Shown here one piece after another: positions 24,477 through 34,752 of a DNA stretch of 64,000 nt. Under the pieces are notes generated by a model. It made no database searches. It was not told the origin of the DNA and saw only the letters and a list, made by a program, of their open reading frames with translations. Position 1 is the first letter of the stretch. Each line of letters opens with the position of its first letter. The DNA comes from Riptortus pedestris (lineage: Eukaryota; Arthropoda; Insecta; Hemiptera; Alydidae), in contig CM032228.1 in the NCBI GenBank assembly GCA_019009955.1, positions 223,111,501 through 223,175,500 on the forward strand, read 5' to 3'. The position numbers were made by a program, and so were the translations under genes.

Positions 24477-24874
24477 TAGCTAAGGTACCCGGCTTCGCTC
24501 GGGAAATCATTTGAGGCTGAATGATGATTGTATTTTTTTTTGAGCAAGGCTTCAATGTTTACTACACTTCCCGTCTGGGCGCATTGTTTTCCAGTGAGGG
24601 CCAGACAGGCGACTTACAGGAAAAAAAAGTTGTATTTCAAGAATAATGAAAATAAGCCCCTAATCATTGTTTCCCGTGAGGGTCAGGCTGGCGACGTATA
24701 GATGAAAAATTTTAATTTTGAAGAATAAATAAAAATGTGTTCCTGATCTATCTCTCTCCACTTTTTAACTCACCTTTTTGAATACTTCAAACCATAATCG
24801 TGGGTAGCATTTTTAAAAATCGTGGGTAAAAATTTGCGAAAAAAATCAATGTACAGACAGAGGTTACAATTTTA
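24476..24874 (-). mobile_element. Helitron-like copy H2, short internally deleted form (~400 bp)
   Basis: On the minus strand the element ends in hairpin CCCGAGCGAAGCCGGG, spacer and CTAG (24479-24476), and starts at AAAATTGTAACCTCTGTCTG near 24,874. Only the two ends and a little internal sequence remain. Confidence 0.6.
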
Positions 24875-24882
24875 TATATATA

Positions 24883-26645
24883 CTAGCTCAGATACCCGGC
24901 TTCGCCCGGGAATTCATTTGAGGCTGAATGGTAATGGTATTTTTTTGGCAAGGTTTTAGTTTGCACAATATTTTCACCTTTACCCGTCCCACTATTTAGG
25001 ATTAACACCCGTTGTTGGCATTTGTTAATAATAAAATTAATTTTTTATGTAAGTCTTCACTGTCCTCCAAATTGTCATATTTCCCGTCTCCTGTGCATTA
25101 TGCATAGATCTCAGTTATTAAGCACAAAATATTGTGGTGAAACGAAATATCACCATTATTAATTTCAGGCCTCCCTTATAACCCCCACTCCTGCCCGTCC
25201 CTAGAAATGTTGGTATGGCTTATTATAAGGAAAGAGTTAGTGCTAATACACATACCGAGTTTTATTTATTTCGGCTGGGTCTTTTGTCCCAAATAAAATT
25301 GTTCACTTCCGCTATAGGTTTTAGCGTATATCTCGTTTATAATACGGTATACGAAAAAAGTGAGTAAAACAACTGAGGAAAGAAAGAGGGAGTGAGAAAG
25401 GTTCTAGATTACAGGAAGGTCTCCCCACCCCTCCCTGACGCTCCAGGTTAACCAACAGAACATGACTAACGGCTAACTCTCAATTCCGCTAACATTACCT
25501 TATATTCAGATTCTATTTTCAATTCTAATTATGTATGTTTAAATACGTTCGTTTTTTGTGAATTAATTGATGTTTTAAACACATTAAAGGATGAAGTTAC
25601 TTACTTCCGATTAATTAATGTTCCAGTGAAAGACAGAGGAAGAGGGGGGGGGAGTAATATACTTTGCTCCTCATGAAACAGCTACTTGTTTTTAAAATGC
25701 TTAATACAATTGAAATGTTCTTGTTTATCGTCATGTTCATAATTGCCGAGAAACCAATAGGAAACGAAATACCGCTATTATTAATTTCAGGCCTCCCTTA
25801 TAACCCCCACTCCTGCCCGTCCCTAGAAATGTTAGTATGGCTTGTTATAAGGAAAGAGTTAGAGCTAATTCACATACCGAGTATGGTTTAGTTCGGTTGG
25901 GTCTTTTGTCCCTAATAAAATTTTTCACTTCCGCTATAGGCTTTAGCGTATATCTCATTTATAATTCGGTATACGAAAAAAGTGTGTATTACAAAAGTTA
26001 CTCTAAATTACAAAATAAACAACTTTTGTTAGGTTCATATTTGCCGAAAATCCAATAGGAAACGAAATATCGCTATTTTTAATTTCAGGCCTCCCATATA
26101 ACCCCCACTCCTGCAAGTCGCAAGAAATGTTAGTATGGCCTATTATAAGGAAGGCGTTAGTACTAATTCACATACCAAGTTTGGTTTAGTTCGATTGAGT
26201 CTTTTGTGCCTAATAAATTGTGGACTCCCGCTATAGTTTTTAGCGTATAACTCATTTATACTTCCGTATACGGCAAAAGTGCATATAACAAAAGTTACTC
26301 TAAATTACAAAATAAACAACTTTTGTTATGTGCATATTTGCTGAAAATGGAATAGGAAACGACATCTCGCTATTTTTAATTTCAGGCCTCCCCTATAACC
26401 CCCACTCCTGTTCGTCTTAGAGAATATTAATATAGCCTAAAGTCTAAATTGGGCTAGTAGTAATATACATACCAAGTTTCATAAAATTCGGTTCAGCCGT
26501 TTATGCGTGAAAAGGTAACAAACAAACAAACAAACAAACAAACATACACGAAAGAAACAAAATGCAGTTATGGTGTCTATGGCATGTGAAACGAAAAGTT
26601 ATCGTGAAAATTCGCGAAAAAAATCAATGTACAGACAGAGGTTAC

Positions 26646-26650
<5 letters not shown>
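24883..26650 (-). mobile_element. Helitron-like copy H3 with repeated internal monomers
   Basis: Minus-strand copy with 3' CTAG at 24883-24886 and 5' end near 26,650. The landmark GGCCTCCCTTATAACCCCCA recurs at about 25,168, 25,790, 26,088 and 26,385. The last three are 297-298 bp apart, and the first gap is enlarged by about 324 bp of unrelated sequence (about 25,378-25,700). Contains a TTTG tetranucleotide run near its 5' end. Confidence 0.6.

Positions 26651-26710
<60 letters not shown>
26651..26710. repeat. (TA)n between two head-to-head Helitron-like copies
   Basis: 60 bases of TA. The 5' end of copy H3 (minus) and the 5' end of copy H4 (plus) face each other across it. Confidence 0.95.
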
Positions 26711-26713
<3 letters not shown>

Positions 26714-27685
26714 GTAATCTCTGTCCGTACATTGATTTTTTTTCTCGAAATTTCACTGTACTTTTTCGTTTCACATGCTATAGACACGATATCTGGAATT
26801 TGTAGCTTTGGTGTCTGTCGAAAAATCGCTATATTTCCCTTTTATTGGGGTTTCGTCAAACATGCATATAGCAAAAGGTGTTTATTTTGTTATTTAGAGA
26901 AACTTTTGTTATAAACACTTTTGCCTTACAACGAAGTGTAACAAGATATACTTTGAAAATATAGCGGGAAACAACAATTTTATATGACACAAAAGACTAA
27001 ACCAACCTTAACGAAACTCCTTATGTGCGTTAATATTAATGACTCTTCGATTATAAGCTATTCAAATATTTTTAGGAATGAACAGGAGTTATATGGGTTG
27101 TTAGTAAGGGAGGCATTATATGAAAAATCGCTGTGGTCGTGGAGTTTTTTTATTATTACCACTGTTATTTACTCACACCAGGTATATGAATTACTAGAAA
27201 ATTTGAATTTTTCATGTTTTAGATAAATAATTTAAGTAAAGCAATGTTGATAACTCTCAAGCGGGAGTGGAAGCTGTCGGGAAGCTAACACAGTTGTGCT
27301 AATTTATTTCTTCGAATTGTGGTATTTGCTTTCTACCCACATTTACTGATATATATATATATAAAACTGAGCTTCACAATATGTATTTGGATTGGTTTTT
27401 GAAAGGAAATATGTATATTATAGATATTTATTTATAATAAGTGCTATCCATGATTATGATTTGAATTATTCACGGTGGATCAAACAGTGGAGGGAGATTG
27501 ATTAGGGACATATTTTTATTTATTTTTCAAAACTAAAATTTCTATTCTATAAATCTCCTACCCAACCTTTACGGGAAAAGATACGCTCAGGCGGGAAGTG
27601 TAGTTGTACACATTGAAGCCTTGCCAAAAAAAAAAAAAATACCATCATTCATCCTCAAATGATTTCCCGAACGAGGCCATCTATA
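26711..27685 (+). mobile_element. Helitron-like copy H4, 3' end degraded
   Basis: Starts ATTGTAATCTCTGTCCGTAC. The 3' part retains GATTTCCCGAACGAGG, but the hairpin is mutated and no CTAG follows. Confidence 0.55.
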
Positions 27686-27960
27686 TATTTGTCTGTTACC
27701 GCTCTAGTCTTCGCAATTTTTGTCTTATCGTTAACAAACTCCATATATATTTCGTCATCTCCTAGATAAGATTGATGGAAATTTAAAAATATATACAGCG
27801 GTAACATTCATGTATATCTATATATATAAATTTCAACTAATATATCACACACACAAATGCATTTTAATCATCTCCTAGGTAGAATCGATAGACATTTGAA
27901 GGAATGTTTCGAAAATTACGCCATGAGTACAATCTCAATAGTTGATTTCCGTAGAGATGT
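27686..27960 (+). repeat. Rep-A fragments
   Basis: GTCTGTTACCGCTCTAG, then CATCTCCTAGGTAGAATCGA and GCCATGAGTACAATCTC. Two overlapping, eroded pieces of the Rep-A right half. Confidence 0.6.
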
Positions 27961-28371
27961 ATTAATAAAAACTAATAAGAAGGCTGTCATCAGTAAAATA
28001 TGATAGGTAACCTATTTTACTCATGCCTCATTCTAGCAAGCTATGACTATTTGTATGTCAATCGCAGACATTATAATTACTCAAGGCATAATAAAATGGC
28101 CTAATGACATGAAATGTAACGAGAAGGGATGGTGTGTCCTCACTGACAACGGGTCATGCGCAAGGCCAACAAGTCTACCCACTATTTTTGGCTATCTAGG
28201 ATCTGATAGTTGGCGAATACCTTGCTCCTTTGCTTTTTAGAGTGTTCACAATAATACTGCTCCAAGTGCGCCAGACGATTCGGGGCATTATTTAACTATT
28301 TAAATATTCTGTGCATTTTAGTAATGCCCATTACTATATTTCCCAAAACTTTCTTTAAATGTCCGTCGATC

Positions 28372-28506
28372 ATATATGGAAGATGAAGAAAACTATATAA
28401 ATTTAAAATTTTGAACTGGCCTCATTTTTTTCATATCATAGATCGGATCGATGGGCATTTTAAGAAGTGTTTCCTAACTTGCGTCATGGGTACAACCTCA
28501 AAATCT
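28372..28506 (+). repeat. Rep-A right-half fragment
   Basis: CATAGATCGGATCGATGGGC to GCGTCATGGGTACAACCTC; degraded right half without its palindrome. Confidence 0.55.
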
Positions 28507-28714
28507 TAAGGTGAATGAAACACATTTAAAAAATGAAATAATATAGCTAAAAGAAGAACTCTACTACAACGGCTATAAAAAAAAAACCTGTGAAAGTGTA
28601 TTTTAGCCCCCCCCCCCCTGGTGGCGCACGATGACGACAGCTGCCATTTTGTTTTTCTAACTATCTTTTTTAACACTAAACCATTGAGCAACGTAACATT
28701 TCCTTATATAGCGG

Positions 28715-29280
28715 GGACTTCAGAAAGACTGGCAAGAATACTTCGAGAATATAATTTTTGAACAGTATTCAAACCACTCAAAATATTTAATGAGTATTTT
28801 AAAAAGTCCGAAAGACGCCCAATTTTTACAAGATAGTGGAGTTTATATGATACCATTTTATTGCGGTAAAGTTTACGTGGGACAGGCAGGGAAGAAGATT
28901 GCTACAAGAATTAGCTAGCCACGCAAGTATTTGTTCTCACCAAATTAAATTCGACGAGATATAAGATGTACATAGAGAAGACCACCTTGGTAAAAGATCA
29001 GTTCTAGAAGCTCTCGAAAATATCAAGAAAACAAATAACGGCGTTTTAGCATCAATAAACGGCGGGGACGGTGTCATGCTCTCTGAAACGTGGAAAGCCA
29101 TATTAAAATAAAATCCAAAATATGATTGAATGAAGTAACTATTCAAATTAAAACATTGCCTGACGAAGATAGACGTATTTCCATCGAAAATTTACACACC
29201 AACAAAAATTCAAACTGCTGGAGCAGCTAGCCGAACTCCTCTCAATGAAAATACTTCCCAGCGATGCAGCCTCAAAAATA
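28715..29280 (+). pseudogene. Penelope-like element, GIY-YIG endonuclease fragment
   Basis: SGVYMIPFYCGKVYVGQAGK is the GIY-YIG core with the Cys-containing PxxCGK..YVGQT pattern of Penelope-like retroelements. Downstream come ASICSHQIKFDE and LEALENIKK, ending WKAILK. A TAG in AGAATTAGCTAG and a frameshift break it. The reverse transcriptase upstream is not present. Sequence after 29,112 is probably its 3' UTR. Confidence 0.7.
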
Positions 29281-29364
29281 GAATAACCAAAGTTGTTTAT
29301 TATATTTTTTAGAGTAACTTTTGTTATATACACTTTAGTCTTACAACGAAGTATAAACGAGATA

Positions 29365-30687
29365 CGGGGTGTGGCCATTAAATAACGAGACTGACGCTGC
29401 TACAGATGAACTGCGCATGCGTCAAACGCCAGGAACTAACAGCTGTTATCGTGGAGCTTCCTCTTTCGAATATAGTGCCTCTCGCTTCTGTAAACAAATC
29501 AGTACAGCCGTAGCCTTCGTTCGCATTAGAGTTGTTTTTTTGTTTCGCCGGAAAAATGTTAAGTGTAACAGTAGAGCAACGAATTGTTGTGAAATTTCAT
29601 GTGAAACTTGGAAAAACCGCTACTGAAACTTATAATTTATTGAAAGAAGTGTATGGCAATGAATATTTATCGCGTGCACGTGTTTTTGAGTGGTTTAAGC
29701 GTTTTCAAGATGGCCGAGAAGACGTTCAAGATGATTCATGCCCGGGTCGCCCTTCCACGTCGAAAACGGATGACAATATCGAAAAAATAGGTAATCTGAT
29801 TCGATCTGACCGTCGGTTAAGTATTCGTGCGATTGCTGAAACTGTACGAATTGATAAAGAATCCGTACGGCAAATATTACATAACAATTTTAACATGCAA
29901 AAAGTGTGTGCCAAAATGGTGCCTAAAATTCTCACATTTGAACAACTGGAAGCTCGCAAAAATGTTTGTACTGACACTTTGAATGCCATTGAAAATGACC
30001 CAAACTTACTGGAAAGGATAATAACATGTGACGAATCATGGTTTTTTTATGTATGATCCTGAAACAAAGCTCCAATCCATGCACTGGAAGAGCCCATCTT
30101 CACCGAGAGCCAAAAAAGCTCGAATGAGCAAATCAAAATTCAAAGCAATGTTGATTGTTTTTTTTCGATATTCATGGGATTGTGAACCTTCACTGGGTTC
30201 CTGAAGGTCAAACGATTAATCAACATTACTACCTTCACGTTCTTGCTGAACTCCGCGAAAGAATAAGGAAAAAACGACCTGAATTGTGGAAGGACAAGTC
30301 ATGGGTTCTCCACCAAGACAATGCGCCGGCTCATTCCGCATTGTCTGTTAAGAGGTTTCTAGCCAAATTCAGCATCCCAGTGTTAGACCATCCGCCTTAT
30401 TCGCCGGATCTTGCGCCGTGCGACTTCTATCTGTTTCCTAAGGTGAAATCTACATTAAAAGGAACAAGATTTGAGTCTGTTGAATCTGTGAAAGAGAAAG
30501 CGGCACGCGTCCTGAAGGAGCTGACAGAAAAAGACTTCCAGCACTGTTTCGAACAATGGAAGGTTCGCATGGAGCGTTGTAGGGATAAAGGAGGGGTGTA
30601 TATTGAAGGCGATAATAAGTAAAAATTTATGAAATAAAAATAAAATGTTTTACAGCGTCAGTCTCGTTATTTAATAGCCACACCCCG
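29365..30687 (+). mobile_element. mariner transposon, 1,323 bp, inactive
   Basis: Terminal inverted repeats of 35 bp (CGGGGTGTGGCYATTAAATA, then ACGAGACTGACGCTG) with one mismatch. The left flank is TA; the right flank is TT, a one-base decay of the TA target duplication judged from intact copies of the host repeat. The only gene inside is a D,D34D mariner transposase broken by two +1 frameshifts. Confidence 0.93.
29556..30622 (+). pseudogene. mariner transposase (D,D34D), two frameshifts
   Basis: ATG at 29556 gives MLSVTVEQRIVVKFH, an HTH pair and CDESWFF with the first catalytic Asp. The second Asp is in HQDNAPAH and the third in SPDLAPCDF, exactly 34 residues later. The N-terminal frame stops at 30,054-30,056 because a T7 run near 30,042-30,048 has one extra base. 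A second extra T in the T8 run near 30,158-30,165 returns to the last frame, which ends at TAA 30,620-30,622. All three catalytic residues and the rest of the protein look sound. About 350 codons, normal for mariner. Confidence 0.92.
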
Positions 30688-30858
30688 TTTACTCCAAAAT
30701 CTCTAGCGGGCGTGAACAATTTTAAAGAACATAAAAGACAAAACCTAACTCAATGAAGCTCGTATTAATTATTATAGTATTAATTCCTCTTTGATTATTT
30801 TTATTTCACATAGAAATTCAAACTATAAAAGCATTTTGATTATTTAAATTAAATTATT

Positions 30859-31049
30859 TCTTAACGTCCACTTTTTGCAACTAAGGCTAATTGAGAATAC
30901 AGGTTACCACCCTTTTCTAGCCAGGGTGGGAATAAGGATTTTTAGTGAATTCCGTCACTAAATAAACTCCTATTGCCCAGTGCGAGAATTGAACTCGCCA
31001 CTCTAGGTTTACCATGTGAGATTATGGCCGACGCTTTAACTCACATGGA
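30859..31049 (-). repeat. SINE-1 copy a (tRNA-derived)
   Basis: On the minus strand: tRNA-like head CCATGTGAGTTAAAGCGTCG with B-box GAGTTCAATTCTCG, then a body with CCACCCTGGCTAGAAAAGGG and a tail GTGGACGTTAAGAAATAATT. Slightly deleted in the body. Confidence 0.75.
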
Positions 31050-31080
31050 TTTCGATTATTTAATTTGTATTATTATTATT

Positions 31081-31294
31081 TATTAACGTCCACTTTTTGC
31101 AACTTAGGTTAATTGGGACGGGTTATCTACAGGTTACCACCCTTTTCTAGCCAGGGTGGGATTTTAGGACGTTATTTAATGAATTTTGTCACTAAATAAT
31201 TTCCTTTGCCCAGGCAAGAATCGAACTCGCCACTCTAGGTTTACCATGTGAGATAAAGGTCAACGCTTTAACTCGCATGGCTAACCTGAGCCCC
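31081..31294 (-). repeat. SINE-1 copy b, most complete
   Basis: Minus-strand head GGTTAGCCATGCGAGTTAAA looks like the A-box region of a long-variable-arm tRNA (Ser/Leu class). The B-box is GAGTTCGATTCTTG. The body of about 140 bp is AAAAGGGTGGTAACCTGTAG-like. It ends in ATT repeats, the usual tail of such SINEs. Confidence 0.82.
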
Positions 31295-31335
31295 TATTAT
31301 TTATTAATTAACGTCCACTTTAATTATTATTATTA

Positions 31336-31489
31336 TTAACGTCCACTTTTTGCAACCAAGGCTAATTGGCACGGGTTATCTACAGGCTACCACCCTTTTC
31401 TAGCCTGGGTGGGACTTAGGATTTTATTTCATGAATTTCGTCACTAAATAAATTCCCTTGCCCAGGCGGAAATCGAACTCGCCACTCTA
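31336..31489 (-). repeat. SINE-1 copy c, head truncated
   Basis: Same body and tail as copy b, ending in the B-box region (GAGTTCGATTTCCGCC). The A-box half is missing. Three copies in the same orientation in 630 bp. Confidence 0.75.
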
Positions 31490-31988
31490 TATTTAATTTG
31501 TATAATGTATTATTTAAACAATATCATGCTGAATTTTCACAACTTGTGATAGTGTAAGTTATGCGGAATCAATCTCGAATTGTAGGTATTTATTATTTCA
31601 TCCGATTTGTTCACAATATTGAATGACAGGTGCATCTTTGGGGTGCCATTCCAATAGTTTCAGATTGAGTGGACCCAACGACTTCCGCCTCCAGCAAAGC
31701 TTCTATCTTCCCTTCCTCCTCAAAACATTATAGGTTTGACCTTCGAAGTTTGTACACAGTGCGTTCCTTGTCCTAAAATCACCCCGCAGGTTCACCGCGA
31801 CCAAAGTTTTAAGTATTTCAATTTCTCTTATTCCTATATTTAATCTGTTTATCTTAGACATATTTATCATTTGACGTTTGTAGTGCTTAGATTGTTTTTG
31901 AATAGTTAGAAATACCTACAAAATAGGGAATTCACCTCTGAGGTAACCGCGACTAATAATGCATTTTTAAAACATTTTTTTCAGAAAA

Positions 31989-32680
31989 AATGGACCAGCA
32001 AATACGTACTTTTGACTTGAGTAATCAAAATAACGTTGCTAGACTCCACCACCCATAACTGGGTCCTTTGCAAGAAGACGATAACATACAGAACGTCACA
32101 GATTCGGAATTTAAAGACGGCATGGAAGAGCGGGGTATTGACTGAGAGACTGAACAAAGTGAGTGGAATCGGAAAGTGATGGGGAGGATGAGCAGTCACA
32201 CGAAAAATATGTTGCATTGAGAAGAGTGAACAGAAAGATCGTTGACCGTTTTGAGTGGAGGAAACCCCCTTTTCCTTTGCATAAAACAGGAAACAGAATT
32301 GACACACCTTCCGGGAGTGAAAGGGGCGGCAAAGGAGGCTACTAATGAATTTGACTGCTGGTTCTGTCTCTTTGATGAGACGAGATAACGATTATTAGTA
32401 GTATTGTGCACTTCACAAACGAGTTTATAAAAATCGTTGAGCCAGTATTTTCTAGGCAGAGGGATGCCAAAGAGGCGGTCTTCACAGAACTAAAGGCCAA
32501 TATAGGCCTTAATTACTTAGCTGGTACATACAGAGGAGCGAGAATGAATTTAGAAGACTATGTAAAACATGTTGGGCAAGAAACTCACCTGAGTAGAACT
32601 AGATGGCACTAAAAGATTCGACGTGAAACGTTTTAATTTCCTTTTCTATCATAAATGTTTTCTTGAATTTGTTATTCCTG
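31989..32680 (+). pseudogene. piggyBac-like transposase N-terminal fragment
   Basis: Pieces in shifting frames: an acidic leader, FEWRKPPFPLHKTG, ATNEFDCWFCLFDE, VFTELKANIGLNYLAGTYRG, NLEDYV and LDGTKRFDVKRFNFL. LKA.IGL.YLAG...NLED...DGT...RFNFL is the piggyBac transposase pattern upstream of the catalytic aspartates, which are absent. Multiple stops and frameshifts. The TTAA-flanked ends were not located. Confidence 0.68.
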
Positions 32681-32728
32681 CAGAAATCAAATTATTAAGT
32701 AGTTCTAAACTATTCTTATTGTAATTTT

Positions 32729-32852
32729 AGCAGATTTCCCTTCAGGGAAATCAGCTATTGAGGTCGTTCTAATGACGCGAGTTTCGAAAAATTTCTTCAA
32801 ATGTCCATGGATCCTACCCAGGAGATGATGAAAATGAGGTCCGTTCAAAATG
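32729..32852 (-). repeat. Rep-A right-end fragment
   Basis: AGCAGATTTCCCTTCAGGGAA through CTATTGAGGTCGTTC to AGGTCCGTTCAAAATG, then directly a Helitron-like 3' end. Confidence 0.75.
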
Positions 32853-32865
32853 ATATACATATATA

Positions 32866-33247
32866 CTAGCTCAGATACCCGGCTTCGCTCGGGAATTCAT
32901 TTGAGGCTGAATGTTGGTGGTTTTTTTTGGCAAGGCTTTACTTTGCACAATATTCTGACATTTACCCGCCCCAGTGCTTAGGGTTAATACCCGTCATTGC
33001 TGTGGATTTGTTAATAATACAATTAATTTTATATGTAAGACTTCACTGTCCTCCATATTTTCATATTACCCGTCTCCTGTGCATTATGCATAGATTTGAA
33101 TTATTAAGGACAAAATATTGACATAGATTTGAATTAATTTTTCCAATTGAGGTAGTGGTAGTTCATATTGGAAAAAATTGTTGAGCATATCAATATTTCT
33201 ACTCAAATTACTTGCTCCACACATTGTTCCTGGAGAAATGTATAAAA

Positions 33248-33285
<38 letters not shown>

Positions 33286-34745
33286 CTAAATAACAAAGTA
33301 AACAACTTTTGTTATGTGCATGTTTGTCGAAAAACAAATAGACAATGAAATATCACGTATTTTTATTTCAGGCCTCCCTTATACCCCCCCCCCCGCTCAC
33401 GTTCTAACCTAAACATTTTAATATAGCTTATAATCATGGAAGAATAAAGCTAAGGTACCCGGCGAAGCCCGGGAAATTATAGTTGACTGACTAATGATGG
33501 TATTTTGATAGTAAGACTTCAATGTGTACAATTCCACTTCCCTCCACGACGTAATGATTTTCCGAAATAGCCAACCCTAAAGGGTAACTTTTGGGGATTA
33601 ATAAAATAGAAATTTTAGTTTTGAAGGATAAATGAAAATGTGTTCCTAATTTATCCTTCTACACTTTATGACTCACCGTTTTTCAATAATTCAAACCATA
33701 ATCATGGGTAGCATTTATTACATAAATATCATCTATAATGAACATATTTTCTTTCAAAAGCCAACCCGAGCTCAAATAGTTTAGGCAAAGTTTTGCACGA
33801 AAGATTATATTTGTAATAGTGAATCTCACTGGAAATCACTTCCAGCAATGCCAGACGGGAAATAAGTAAACTCAATTAACTGGTAAGGCTCCCGTCATCT
33901 TCCGCTCCCGCATTAGACTTCTCGCATTTCAGCCTCTCTTATAATCCCCACTCCCGTTTGGACCAAAATTTTTAATATAGCTTATAATCATGGAAGAATT
34001 AATGCTAATTGACATACCGAGTTTTGTTAAGTTCGGTTCAATCGTTAGTGCCCAACAAAATTGTTGGCTCCCGTTTTAGATTTTAGTGTATATCACGTTT
34101 ATACTTTGTTAAACGATAAAAAGTGAACATAACAAAAGTTACTTTAAATAGAAAAATAAACTACTTTTGTCATGTGCATATTTGAAGGAAACCCAATTGA
34201 AAACGAAATACAGCTATTTTTAAATTCAGGCCTCTCCTGCCCGTCCCTAGAAATGTTGGTATGGTTTATTATAAAGAAGGTGTTAGTGCTAATACACATA
34301 CCGAGTTTTATTTAGTTCCGTTGAGTCTTTCGTGTCAAATAAAATTGTTGACTCCCCCTATAATTTTTGGCGTATAACGCATTTATAACAAACGTTACTC
34401 TAAATAACAAAATAAACAACTTTTGTTATGTGCATATTTGCCGAAAAACCAATAGTAAACGAAATATCGCTATTTTTAATTTCAGGCCTCCCTTATAACT
34501 CCCACTCCTGTTCGTCTCAGAGAATATTAATATAGCCTAAAGTCTAAGTTGGGCTAGTAGTAATACACATACCGAGTTTCATAAAATTCGGTTCAGCCGT
34601 TTAAGCGTGAAAAGGTAACAAACAAACAAACAAACATACACGAAAGAAACATAATGCAGTTATGGTGTCTGTGACATGTGAAACGAAAAGTTATCGTGAA
34701 ATTTCGAGAAAAAAATCAATGTACAGACAGAGGTTACAATTTTAT
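32866..34745 (-). mobile_element. Helitron-like copies H6, nested
   Basis: 3' CTAG at 32866-32869 with hairpin CCCGAGCGAAGCCGGG. The 5' end AAAATTGTAACCTC is near 34,745. A second 3' hairpin (CCCGGGCTTCGCCGGG on the minus strand, near 33,460-33,475) inside it shows one copy inserted into another. Also holds a poly-A run at 33,251-33,279. Confidence 0.55.
33251..33279. repeat. Poly-A run
   Basis: 29 consecutive A, probably a retroposed tail or expanded homopolymer inside the Helitron-like region. Confidence 0.9.
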
Positions 34746-34752
34746 ACATATA

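Larger units (their letters stand above)
29281..30840 (+). mobile_element. Helitron-like monomer fragment split by the mariner
   Basis: 29,281-29,364 (AGTAACTTTTGTTATATACAC) and 30,688-30,810 (CTCTAGCGGGCGTGAACAAT) are two halves of one ~300 bp Helitron-like monomer. The mariner sits at the TATA of GAGATATACGCTAAAA seen in intact copies. Confidence 0.65.

Noticed and set aside
26570..26914. 114-codon frame on the plus strand
   Set aside because: Mostly YIYIYI from (TA)n joined to Helitron-like ends; low complexity, not a gene.
29726..29989. 87-codon minus-strand frame
   Set aside because: Antisense shadow of the mariner transposase.
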